A stretch of DNA of 56,835 nt from Sphingopyxis indica (GTDB lineage: Bacteria > Pseudomonadota > Alphaproteobacteria > Sphingomonadales > Sphingomonadaceae), in assembly GCF_900188185.1 (NCBI RefSeq), contig NZ_FZPA01000020.1:1-56835 (forward strand), written 5' to 3'. Made by a program: the position numbers and the translations under genes. Positions 9,301 to 17,194 of this stretch are shown here, piece by piece (positions within the stretch are counted from its first letter, which is position 1; each line of letters opens with the position of its first letter). The notes beneath the pieces were generated by a model, which saw only the letters and a program-made list of their open reading frames with translations, ran no database searches and had not been told where the DNA came from.

Positions 9301-11063
9301 CGCGGCGTGCCGGCGAACTCTCCCATCCCGAGGAGCCGAGTGGGGCAAGGGACAAGGATTGGGTCGTGTCGCAATACCTGCTCGTCGCCGCCTTCGCCCA
9401 CCTTGACGGCGAAGCGCAGGTCGAGATCCTGCTCAATCTTCCCGAACATGGGCCGCCGCTGCTCCAGCTTGATCAGGTTTACCGTCCGGCAAGCGAAGCG
9501 TCTGTCGACCGTCTCGTCGATCGGGCGATCGCATCGAAAGAGGAACACCGGCTGCTGATGGCACTCGCATTCGTGCGCAGCTCCGGCTCACCGCTCAGTC
9601 CCGTGACGCTCGATCGAATCCGTGCGCTGACCGATCATCTTAGACCCTCGGTGCGTGGCTTGGCGCTCCAAATTTCCGCTGAGCATCCCGACGACGCGCA
9701 GCTCACCGCCTTTGTCGAAAGCGGCTGGAGCGCCGCATCGCTCGATCCCCGCGAAGATTTCTACGAGCGCTGGCATGGATCGTCGATGATCCTGGCCGCC
9801 GCCGAGCGCCAGTATCTCACCGGTGCCGAGGCCGTCGCCCGGATCGCGCCCGAGCGCTACAGCGATGCCGCCCGCCGGCTCGGCAATGCTGCAGTGGGGC
9901 GCCCGCTCGCGCTCCTCCTGCAGCAGGCCATCGCTCATGTTCTCGAAGTAGAGCTTCCATTTCGGCCACCGCGTATCTCTCAGAGCGGCATCGCCGAGGC
10001 CGATGCCATCGCGCGTTTTTCGCTTGAGGATGATGACGAGGACCTGTCAATTGACCAGCGCTTCGCGCGCATGAACGAGAGCGATGAGGCCTTCGCGTTA
10101 CGCCAGAAGGCAGGCTGGGATCGCTTCCGCGCCTTCGAGATGGCGCTCAACCGCAGGGGCGCCGAACTCATTCTGCGCGACATTGGCGCGCGCGCCGTCA
10201 GTGCCATCGCTGAATGCGATGGCCCGGTGCTCCAGGCTATGGCGCAACAGATTCTCGAGCTGCCGTCGTCAAGCCTTCCTCGTGTCGCCAATCTCACCTC
10301 GCGTATCGCACGCGCACTGTCTGAGTCCGACTCCGATTTCAGTGCGACGCTGTTCCGGCTCTGCGCTGGTCGCGAAGCCTATGTGCGCATCACACGCACC
10401 ATCGGGTCGATCCCGCTGATGACCTGGGATGTGTGGCATAGCGCAGACACCCCGGCGATCTACGCGCTGCGGCGCGAGCGGTTGCGCGGCAGTGCGAGTG
10501 ACCATGACCTCGCGCTTGAGGTCCTTGCTGCCTGCCACGCCGGATACCAAAGTTTCCTAGAGGATTTTGCCGCTGGCGAGATCGCCACGGGCCATCCGGT
10601 CGCGACGGCGCGCGCGCTGATGATCCTTGGCTTTGCGGATCAAAGCGAGGCGGCTCAGGCGATGCTCGATGAATTCAGCAATCATGGCGGCATGGTCGGA
10701 CGCGCGGCCGAAGCAGCGCGCTTCGCCTATCAGCGCAACAGCTGGTCCCGCCACTGGTATCGACGCCTAAGTGAAACTGAGGGCCGGATCGATTTCTGGC
10801 GCTACGGCACGCTGCTGGGCAAGATCGTCGATGCGCGTATTCTGCTTTGGGCCGCCGAGCCGGCGGAAGGCAGCCTGCTCGATCGGTTCGGCTCTTCGCT
10901 CGATCGAGGCATTGAGCGCCGGATCGAGGCGTGGAAGAAGAAACGCGAGAACAAGCTGTTCGGCGAAGATCAGCCGCGCGACGTCTACCTCAAGGCCGCG
11001 CCTGCCGGGTTCGATCTCGGCGCGAAGGATGTTTATTCGGAGAAGCTCGATGAACAGGAATAA
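6357..11063 (+). CDS. PD-(D/E)XK nuclease - NACHT/STAND NTPase, Avs-like
   Basis: This 1568-aa protein has an antiviral STAND layout. The N-terminus resembles Mrr-like restriction endonucleases: the GFEGLAAALL helix (40-49), an Asp-bearing GTQDGQDG loop (63-70) and the FEAKLY strand with Glu82 and Lys84, that is D-(n)-ExK. The central NTPase has Walker A GEQGCGKS (277-284), a NACHT-style Walker B VLVVDGLNE (358-366), the sensor ATSR (392-395) and NPRILGI (448-454), like the NP(L) helix. The remaining roughly 1100 residues are helix-rich and probably a sensor/repeat array. GTG at 6357 has GGGGGAG 8 nt upstream. Avs proteins sense a phage protein, oligomerise and activate the nuclease. The fit in order and size is good, but the target and family type are unknown. 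Its last 31 nt overlap the convergent DUF4238 gene. Confidence 0.8.
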   Translation: MKRQQSTTTDNTTRSEPTPEQALTQLQAALLTLKNSGDEGFEGLAAALLGAATGMTFRLAISGTQDGQDGRGDQRDGAISFEAKLYRSKLAKSAVTYKATEIVASDDPPDLWILAATIGASSQIVTTLRAAFAKVDTSLLVLDWPANTALPPLALLCAMAPDVCSDFVARYSQTGMDSTTLDAALRTLATLPSFPANAAELRTQLSEPLLGLAAARAANRTIFEGLFTRVDDARHRFGQPLAPGAPHALAPIERARRADLDALLLASPAREIVVVAGEQGCGKSWLVAQSWRGQKDAPFLIFLTAAEAVAAMAMQPPELIARCLIEQSGGIVTSQRLDRWTQRLERWRGRAFATPQFVLVVDGLNERARTDWAPWLSSLASYAATIGGRVVATSRAKYFRRLDDRFSVPRRTITLDNLSDVELDRALVVHGIQPGQIARRVRRSLRNPRILGIAFDLLDRGQIHSAEEISIERLLFEHVRTQQSEAAQGETPWQFARLLGEHARIIRERIERQAPQDQLIFDSYEFAVAPRYDLPRDLLPVVEERFFTAVQGQPDLYTLTDEGLIYALALATIRELRTAWRNGRPVAERLAEIIEPVAALDLVTDVLFAAALLASIDSDIDPVIGAALLARHATQQNADEDSFPAYCGIVRNMPGAALDALFALALTEPHAQHRDWLIHALRRARSDVVAWPVIAERIDQWLRLYSLNPKHGLMPGESDAAKRAEGIAKNEQKIAERLSALTPCEQAIVDAKLVRDDQVNGVTLSEDAFALLAGMPLARFAEGLMCWGFARSINGGYRVPWKDFASVVQHNPIDWFETRDALLAASACFARDEASRTGQWALVSILRATGDADDGARAEVIAQALTPEWQHFEGWRLVERYCATDPCDPASERPDNIAETAERVEGLDPKGLMINRWTGENEHFIREAGPGLARFAPKPAVALHRALARDLLTRPSAVATLAIQWLGSANVLIEPDVVAAMARRAGELSHPEEPSGARDKDWVVSQYLLVAAFAHLDGEAQVEILLNLPEHGPPLLQLDQVYRPASEASVDRLVDRAIASKEEHRLLMALAFVRSSGSPLSPVTLDRIRALTDHLRPSVRGLALQISAEHPDDAQLTAFVESGWSAASLDPREDFYERWHGSSMILAAAERQYLTGAEAVARIAPERYSDAARRLGNAAVGRPLALLLQQAIAHVLEVELPFRPPRISQSGIAEADAIARFSLEDDDEDLSIDQRFARMNESDEAFALRQKAGWDRFRAFEMALNRRGAELILRDIGARAVSAIAECDGPVLQAMAQQILELPSSSLPRVANLTSRIARALSESDSDFSATLFRLCAGREAYVRITRTIGSIPLMTWDVWHSADTPAIYALRRERLRGSASDHDLALEVLAACHAGYQSFLEDFAAGEIATGHPVATARALMILGFADQSEAAQAMLDEFSNHGGMVGRAAEAARFAYQRNSWSRHWYRRLSETEGRIDFWRYGTLLGKIVDARILLWAAEPAEGSLLDRFGSSLDRGIERRIEAWKKKRENKLFGEDQPRDVYLKAAPAGFDLGAKDVYSEKLDEQE

Positions 11064-11737
11064 AGATACTGCCAAGCGTTCTTGCGCGTCATCCGGTTGA
11101 TGCCTGCGACCATCTCGACGTCACATGTGGTGAACTGCGGGCAAAAATTGGCATGGGCCGGATCGTTCGACAGGAACAGGCAATGCCGGCTCGACAGTGG
11201 CAGCAGCATCGTCGGCTTATTGTTGAAGTCGATCAGCGGATTGCTTGAGGTGAGAAACCTCTGGTCGCGCTCGGGCGGAATGACGTTTACGGCGTAACAG
11301 AGCGGGACATAGGTTCGCCAGTTGTCGAGCGCCGTCTTCAATCGGACGACGAGCCAATGATCTTCGCTCCAGTGACCGACCTTGTCGGCATGAACCGCTT
11401 CGAGTTCGCGGCGCAGCCGTGGCTGATTATGGTGCATGAACGAGATCGCCACCGCGAGCTTGCTGATATCCGCCGGGAAGCGCCCATCCAAGATTTCGGC
11501 GATGATTTTCGAGGCGAAGCCATCGATCACCGCAATCTGCTTTTCGGCCCAGTCCGAGGCGTAGCCAGTCGGCGGATTCCGCAGCGTGTTCCAGCGGTTC
11601 TTGAAGCCGAAGCGCTCATTATTACCCGATGTGACGACGCCCGTCTCATGATCGAGCCGCCATAGCGCGCCGTCCGCATTCTCGAATCGACGTAGATAGT
11701 AGCGTGGCGTGTAATGATGGCGCTTCGAGACAGTCAT
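11033..11737 (-). CDS. stand-alone DUF4238 protein
   Basis: The 234-aa protein starts with the DUF4238 signature KRHHYTPRYYLRRF (residues 5-18). It continues with the family pattern: W-N-T, then a helix SFMHHNQPRLRREL, then FLTSSNPLIDF and LPLSSRHCLFL strands. It lacks the SEC-C extension of the other DUF4238 protein at 3258-5723. It follows the CHAT gene on the same strand after a 149-nt gap and overlaps the 3' end of the STAND gene by 31 nt in convergent orientation. No clear ribosome-binding site precedes the ATG at 11737. Its biochemical function is not known. HNH - CHAT - DUF4238 may be one functional set, which is inference from colinearity. Confidence 0.75.
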   Translation of the reverse strand: MTVSKRHHYTPRYYLRRFENADGALWRLDHETGVVTSGNNERFGFKNRWNTLRNPPTGYASDWAEKQIAVIDGFASKIIAEILDGRFPADISKLAVAISFMHHNQPRLRRELEAVHADKVGHWSEDHWLVVRLKTALDNWRTYVPLCYAVNVIPPERDQRFLTSSNPLIDFNNKPTMLLPLSSRHCLFLSNDPAHANFCPQFTTCDVEMVAGINRMTRKNAWQYLYSCSSSFSE

Positions 11738-11886
11738 CGGGCATCAGTAGCACAAAGAGATATTGGAGGCGGACGTAGCTTGCTTGCCTTAAGCCGAGAC
11801 CCAAACCATCCGGAAAGGCGTAGCCGTCGCGGAGGGCGACGAATCGGGCTGAAGCTGACCAAGGCGCAATCGCGGGCGACGGAAGC

Positions 11887-13758
11887 CTAGTTTCCGGGCT
11901 TTGCCGGACGAGCGAACCAGCGGTCCCGGAAAGAGGGAAATTCGCGCGCGTAATAGTTGGCGATCTCGTCGAAATCTTTTTTCCGGTTCGGTTCATCCTC
12001 GCCGACTTCCCCCGCGCGCTTTTTCCAGTAACGCAGCCCGTTCCAAAGTTTTGAGATAATTCGACGCGGCACATCCTCTCGTGTCGAGCGCAGTCGCTGG
12101 GGATAGACGCCGGACACGATATAGGGCCGCCGGTCGCTCCCCTCACCATAAACGCCGTTCTGCGCCGACCACAGTGCATGTGGCAGCGCTTTTCCAAAAT
12201 GCTTGCCGAGTATCGAGACTGCGACCGCTTCGGCCTCAATGTCGCTTACCGGATAGAGTGTGCCGATATAGGCGCGCGCGTCGGTGAACATGAACCGGCC
12301 GGCAAGCTCATGCCACGAGACACAAGCGTTGTTGAAGATGATCGGTGATCCTTCGCAGGCGAGCGCTCTCGGCATTGGCAGATAATTGTTGTCCGCCATC
12401 GCCAGCACCGCCGATCCCAGCACCCGGTCGAGTGGCTCGGTATGAATGGGCTCGAAATCTTTGTCTCGGACTAGCTCTGACCAGTCGCGGATGGCGCTCC
12501 CGACGTAGAGGTCAGCCTTCGCAACCGGGTCGTTCCAATCGACCCCGTCCAGCGAGTGGAAGCGGTTGTACTGCATGACCCGCAGTATGTCGTCGTCGTC
12601 GGTGTGTCCGACGCCGATCGCCACATCGACTATCAGCCTGCGATTGATGCCCTCGCTGTCGAGATATTCGTAGGTCCAGCGATAGCCCGACGCATCGCCG
12701 CAATGCGTCGCGAAGAGGAGCAGGTCATAGGGAAACAGATCGACCATTTCGCTGACGGCCCGGACGTTCGCGCCGCCACCTTCATAGCCACGGACGAAGA
12801 TCTTGCGCTCGGGAAGGAGCTTTGCCGCCGCCTCGATCTCAGGTGCCGCAACCTTCTGGGGATTGACCAAAACCGCTATATTAGTGCCGCGCGTGCCCTG
12901 CTGCTCCGCTGCCAGCCCATTTACGATTGCGCGGCCGAGATCGGGATAGGTGAACAGATGCGTTCCCGGCAATTCGGGAAAGGCGATGCCTATCGGTAGC
13001 TGCCGCACGATGAATGTAAGCGAGCCATTCGCGGGCAAGTCCACCGCTCCGACCAACTCACGCATCCTCGCTGAAAGGCGCGCGCGCTCCGCCGCCGCGT
13101 TCACACCCGGGGCATCGATGCTGTAGAGCGCTTCCAGCAACGCCTTCCCTTCAACCTCGTCTGTCTCCTCAAAGATGTGCAGCCCGGCATTCAGGGAATA
13201 TGCGTAGTTTGCCGCGATGACCTCGGAGACCGGTTCATGCGCCTCACAGATCACCAGATGGCCCGACTTTGAGGGCACCGCGTGACGGGGAGACACTTCG
13301 TCTGTAAATTCGATCAGGCGACCAGCGTAGAGCGCTGTAAGCAGGCCGAGGCCGATGCGATCCCGGCCCCAGACGAGCCGGTCACGTTCCACGCGCTTCG
13401 GATCAACCGACAGCGCCGCCACATCGTCGAAGCCGATCACTCTGGCGTGATTGTCCGGCAGCCTTGCGATCAGCGATTCACGTGCCGCCACCGAAAGACC
13501 GGCGAGAAGTGTCGATTTCGCGCCGGCACGGCTGATCGTCGCGATGCGCCGGATAACATCCGGTGCGTGATCAGGGCGGGTAAGGCGTGGCCCGTCGATG
13601 ACTGGCAGATAGGTATCGCGGCGTGCAAGCGCGCTGCTGATCGCGGCCGCCAGTTCAGGATCGTCGGAGACGATCGCTTCATTCGACAAGTTGGGGCACT
13701 TCACGCGCATCTGGCTAATATCCACGCCGTTGCTATCCCGTCCATCGACAGCATGCAC
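11887..13758 (-). CDS. CHAT-domain (caspase-like) protease
   Basis: The C-terminal half (from about residue 330) matches the CHAT fold. A hydrophobic strand ends in the catalytic His, LLLFATHCGD (His codon 12703-12705). A second strand ends in the catalytic Cys, IIFNNACVS (Cys codon 12322-12324). Then comes the diagnostic ARAYIGTLYPVSDIEAEAV stretch (CHAT consensus GA-x-IGTLWPV-x-D-x-A) and a terminal AL-W-AQ helix. The N-terminal ~300 residues are unassigned and may sense or regulate. CHAT proteases act as effectors in several bacterial defence systems by cleaving a partner or host protein; the substrate here is unknown. The frame is open upstream, overlapping the HNH gene. GTG at 13758 or ATG at 13710 are the likely starts, neither with a strong RBS, so coupling to HNH translation is likely. 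Confidence 0.8.
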   Translation of the reverse strand: MHAVDGRDSNGVDISQMRVKCPNLSNEAIVSDDPELAAAISSALARRDTYLPVIDGPRLTRPDHAPDVIRRIATISRAGAKSTLLAGLSVAARESLIARLPDNHARVIGFDDVAALSVDPKRVERDRLVWGRDRIGLGLLTALYAGRLIEFTDEVSPRHAVPSKSGHLVICEAHEPVSEVIAANYAYSLNAGLHIFEETDEVEGKALLEALYSIDAPGVNAAAERARLSARMRELVGAVDLPANGSLTFIVRQLPIGIAFPELPGTHLFTYPDLGRAIVNGLAAEQQGTRGTNIAVLVNPQKVAAPEIEAAAKLLPERKIFVRGYEGGGANVRAVSEMVDLFPYDLLLFATHCGDASGYRWTYEYLDSEGINRRLIVDVAIGVGHTDDDDILRVMQYNRFHSLDGVDWNDPVAKADLYVGSAIRDWSELVRDKDFEPIHTEPLDRVLGSAVLAMADNNYLPMPRALACEGSPIIFNNACVSWHELAGRFMFTDARAYIGTLYPVSDIEAEAVAVSILGKHFGKALPHALWSAQNGVYGEGSDRRPYIVSGVYPQRLRSTREDVPRRIISKLWNGLRYWKKRAGEVGEDEPNRKKDFDEIANYYAREFPSFRDRWFARPAKPGN

Positions 13759-13810
13759 AACGAGGATGATTGCGATGGCTGCCGGTGAACGGCGCTGGGT
13801 AAAGCCTCGA

Positions 13811-14521
13811 TTACAGGCTGAAGACGGACTGAGACCGCAATCGGGAAGAACTGGCCCAGATCGTGTCCGGCATTTCGGCGGGACTGTCTGCATCTGATAG
13901 CGTCACACCGCCATAAACGCGGTATCGCCAGACGGTCAGATGAGGATCGTCGGTGGCCTGGGCGCCGTCGTAGTTGATCAGCCCGTCACCGAGCGATCGT
14001 GTCACTTTGGCCCGAGCATTCATCGTTAGGAGCGACGTCATGAGCGGCTCGGCGACACTGGCTAGGGTACCCGCTCCGATGAAATAGTCTTTCGGGATCA
14101 CCACCCCGAAATGGTGGGCAGCAAGACCGCGGGTCATCAGCGCGAACAAGGCGTCCAGCTTCTCGCCGTGGAACGGGAGCGTGATCGTGCGTTGCGTGAT
14201 ACCATTCTCGGTCAGCCAGGCCTCTTGGTGACCGGCGGCGAGATCGCGATGTAGCCGACGATTCCCGGCCAGTCGACGCGGCACCTCGGTATCGAGCATC
14301 ACGGACGCGGTCGGGTGACGACTCCCGAATGGCAGCACTGCGACCAGATAATGCTCGAGTTGCGACTTGGCATTGTTGCACGGTCCGCAGGCCGCGACCT
14401 TGGGAATGCTATCGCGATGTGCGACCGGCATGAATTCGCGCGCGATCACGTGGTCGGCAGTCTCAGATATCCCTTCGACGCCGCAATAGACGCAGATCTT
14501 CCCCTTGAATTTCTTGCTCAT
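13811..14521 (-). CDS. HNH-type nuclease-like protein
   Basis: The 236-aa protein begins with an HNH zinc-finger pattern: C11-x2-C14 (CVYCG), the DH pair of ADHVIAREF (residues 22-30), and CGPCNNAKS (C45-x2-C48-N49). This is the beta-beta-alpha-metal nuclease layout. The C-terminal ~180 residues form an alpha/beta region I cannot assign. A start at the ATG ending at 14521 is natural, as the family begins close to the CxxC. It stands directly upstream of the CHAT gene, with about 50 nt between its stop and the GTG proposed for CHAT. A nuclease partnered with a caspase-like protease would be a typical conflict-system arrangement. The partnership is inference. Confidence 0.75.
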   Translation of the reverse strand: MSKKFKGKICVYCGVEGISETADHVIAREFMPVAHRDSIPKVAACGPCNNAKSQLEHYLVAVLPFGSRHPTASVMLDTEVPRRLAGNRRLHRDLAAGHQEAWLTENGITQRTITLPFHGEKLDALFALMTRGLAAHHFGVVIPKDYFIGAGTLASVAEPLMTSLLTMNARAKVTRSLGDGLINYDGAQATDDPHLTVWRYRVYGGVTLSDADSPAEMPDTIWASSSRLRSQSVFSL

Positions 14522-14741
14522 ACCCGTCGCTCAAACGCATTCTCGGCCGATCATATCGTAAGCTCGCCAATGTGCTTTGTAACTAGGCGAAGAACGGGAG
14601 ACTACCGAGATAAAGCGTCGACAAGAGGCGCCCTTTCCGGACATCCGAATCAAGCCACGGCTCGGGGAGCCAATGAACGAATGGCCGCTTCTAGGGAGGC
14701 ACAAAAGCGCCTCGAACGACAGCTATCAGGCGGTCTTGCCC

Positions 14742-15750
14742 CTAAAGCAGAACGACCTTCCTGTTCGGCGCAGCCGTCAGCCGAAAGCGGCGTAGCGCGA
14801 TCCCCAGCTCCGCAAAGCAGGGTGCCAGCCCATGCGGCAGGTCGCCCTCCGGCATGACCAAGGTCCGTACGATCCCGGTGCCCATGCCGACAGAGTGGGC
14901 CATCAGCTGTCCAATCGCCGTGTAAAGGGACTGCCGCCCGCAGTCAGTCTTCACCTCGTAGATCTCAGTCATTGTGTCGTCTACCTTCACCATCAGGTCG
15001 ACGAGCAGGCTGTTGACTACGCGCTCGCCCTTGCAAGCCTTCCCCTCTCGATAGTCGCGAAGTGCCTTTACGACATCGCCATGGTAGGAAACGTAATCGA
15101 TCTCAGCGCGCCGACGGCCCTTGCGACGGCCCGAGGCCTCTTCCCTAAACTCGTCCCACTCGGCGATCTTCTGGCGCACTGCTTCGTTGTCGAGGCCTCC
15201 GCGATTCACCGCGTCCTTGAATTCACGTACGTTGCAGACGAAATTCCAGATGCGTCCGGCAAGATCGGTATCGTTGACACGACCAATGACGATGCCGGAC
15301 CGTAGCCCTCCATTGGTTCGTTCGACGTCGACGAACTCACGGTCGGACCAACTCATGAAGGCCCCTCTTCCCACCCCTTTCTTCCCGCCACCGACGCTCC
15401 CGTCGTGCATAAGATAGGTGGCGCCCGTCGAAGGATCGCGCGAAGAAGCCAGCGACCGACGCGCAGTTCGAGGTGGTTGGGACGTTGATCTCCACGGAAA
15501 TCATTTGCGAGTAGCGCTTGTTGTCGAAAACGCCGAAGGCGTTCCACCGTCGCGGCACCTTAGCATCGGCGGCGTTTGAGAAAGCGGCCCAGAGGGAGCC
15601 GTCGCCGTTGGCGTACATGATCTCGTCCACGTTCCCGCTCGGGAAGCCGATGTTGCGCTTACCGATACGGTGAAGATGCCCAGTCACCGACGCCTCCATC
15701 GCTTTCTGCGCTTCACTCTTTTCCTTGTTGCCCTCAACTAGAACCAGCAT
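14742..15750 (-). pseudogene. PD-(D/E)XK nuclease-like gene broken by a frameshift
   Basis: Two overlapping frames together encode one protein of about 336 aa. The first (15750 to about 15437) starts MLVLVEGNKEKSEAQ and reads well to ASVAGFFAR. The second resumes as DPSTGATYLMHDGSVGGG and runs to 14742. The join falls in TTCGCGCGATCC (minus strand). Adding one CG dinucleotide restores a continuous FFAR-DPSTGATYLMHDG reading, so the lesion looks like a 2-nt contraction of a (GC)n run. The C-terminal part has a PD-(D/E)XK core: VDLMVKVDD, then IYEVKT (ExK), then the QL helix of YTAIGQLM. As it stands, the product would be truncated, or the C-terminal 222 aa could be made alone from an internal ATG. 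A sequencing error is possible. A 145-nt AT-richer gap separates it from the divergent MBL gene. Confidence 0.75.
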
Positions 15751-15895
15751 CGATCACCGCTTTTCAATTCCATACAGTGAGTTAGATCATGTGTTTGTGG
15801 CGTGTCCCTGCCGTATTGCAACACTGTAGGGTGACGAGAGTACTCATGAGTGTGACAGAAATTTGCCGGACAGGGCGAACGGGGGGAAGTTGAAG

Positions 15896-17095
15896 GTGCC
15901 GATCAGGAAGCGGTTTGAGACGCGAGAACCGACCGATTATTATGGTGTGGTCGAGGAGGTGGTCGATGCCGACCCCAACAATGCGCGTACTCGTTCTTTT
16001 CTATTGATCGACGCCGTGCGCGCTGACCTGTTCGATCGCGATGGCGCCCAAGTGATAGAGAATCGCGGCGCCTTAGCATTGATCCGCGCGATGTCGACAC
16101 CTAGGCGCTGGGAGGAACAGTTCGGGCTGGGCGAAATTACGAAGGGTGAGTGGCTCTCTTTCCGTCTCGACGACAGCGGCGAGATTCCGCGGGCTTGGGA
16201 ATTGCGCGCCGACAATAATTACGCCGCCGGGCCGTCGCGTTCGATCGCAGCAATGCGGCGGCTGAACAGTTCGGGCGCGATAATGCAGGCGGGCGACGAC
16301 AAGCTTGTCATGAGCCTTATGCGCACCACCAGCTTGCCCACGCAAAAGCAGCCGCGGGTTAGCGCCGACCGGGCGATGGGTCGCCTGGGAATTGACGGTA
16401 ACATCGAGATCATCATTCTTGATGTCGGGCAAGCGTCGGCCGCACTGATCAAGCGTAATGGCAAGGCAATCGGTTTCTTCGACGTCGGCGCGCCGATCTG
16501 GTTCAACAAGGGCTCGTTGCCCAAATCTATTTCCCATCCGTCAGTGCCGGGCGGGTTCGTCATCCTGTCACACTGGGATTTTGATCATTTCGATCTTGGG
16601 CGACGACACCAGCCCTATCGTAAGCTCGACTGGTACGCGCCCGATCAGCCGGTCGGTCCTAACACCGCGCGGTTTCAGGCAGATCTTGGCAATCGCCTGA
16701 CTTTCATCGACGGCCCTGCGAGCGGAGGCGGGTTCAGCCTGGAACGGGGCACTTCAACCGATTCGAGCGATCGCAACGGCTCTGGCTATCAGTTACGCTA
16801 CGAGAAGGACGGGCGAGCTGTCTTGCTGACCGGCGATACCAGCTACGACTTCATCCAGGGCCATATGCTGCATGGGATTGGCGGCCTCACCATACCGCAT
16901 CATGGCGGTCGTTCCGCTATGGCACCCCCGGGCGCAATCGCCCCTTGGCGCGCGATCGCGTCCTATGGTGCGCCCAACTCTTATCGTCATCCGCACCCCC
17001 AGACATTAGCTGATCATGTTAGCCAAGGCTGGCGCGTGGCGGCGACCGCCAGGACGTTGCTTGGCTCACGCGGAAATCGCCGGCTTTACCCTTGA
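15896..17095 (+). CDS. MBL-fold (ComEC-like) hydrolase of conflict type
   Basis: The protein is about 399 aa. The N-terminal ~175 residues are unassigned. The C-terminal half is a metallo-beta-lactamase fold of the ComEC-like branch: the entry strand IIILDVGQASAALI, metal motif SHWDFDHFD (H-x-D-x-D-H), LLTGDTSYDF supplying the bridging Asp, and LTIPHHGG with a late His. The family hydrolyses phosphodiester or nucleotide substrates, and soluble relatives recur beside proteases and nucleases in defence loci. GTG at 15896, with GGGGGG 9 nt upstream, is preferred. TTG at 15890 or the longer frame from 15863 cannot be excluded. The gene diverges from the broken nuclease gene and is followed 99 nt later by a DUF2971 gene. 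The substrate is unknown. Confidence 0.75.
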   Translation: MPIRKRFETREPTDYYGVVEEVVDADPNNARTRSFLLIDAVRADLFDRDGAQVIENRGALALIRAMSTPRRWEEQFGLGEITKGEWLSFRLDDSGEIPRAWELRADNNYAAGPSRSIAAMRRLNSSGAIMQAGDDKLVMSLMRTTSLPTQKQPRVSADRAMGRLGIDGNIEIIILDVGQASAALIKRNGKAIGFFDVGAPIWFNKGSLPKSISHPSVPGGFVILSHWDFDHFDLGRRHQPYRKLDWYAPDQPVGPNTARFQADLGNRLTFIDGPASGGGFSLERGTSTDSSDRNGSGYQLRYEKDGRAVLLTGDTSYDFIQGHMLHGIGGLTIPHHGGRSAMAPPGAIAPWRAIASYGAPNSYRHPHPQTLADHVSQGWRVAATARTLLGSRGNRRLYP

Positions 17096-17194
17096 ATGAG
17101 CCTGAAGATGCCGCACGGCTCTTAGCCCGGCGGATAGTGGAAATGGATGGCGAACTGATATGTACGCCAGAGCGGTCGTCAAAGGGGAGCGAAA

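Noticed and set aside
13759..13893. Upstream start of the CHAT frame at 13893
   Set aside because: It would overlap the HNH gene by more than 80 nt, and the residues there read like an out-of-frame shadow of the HNH C-terminus.
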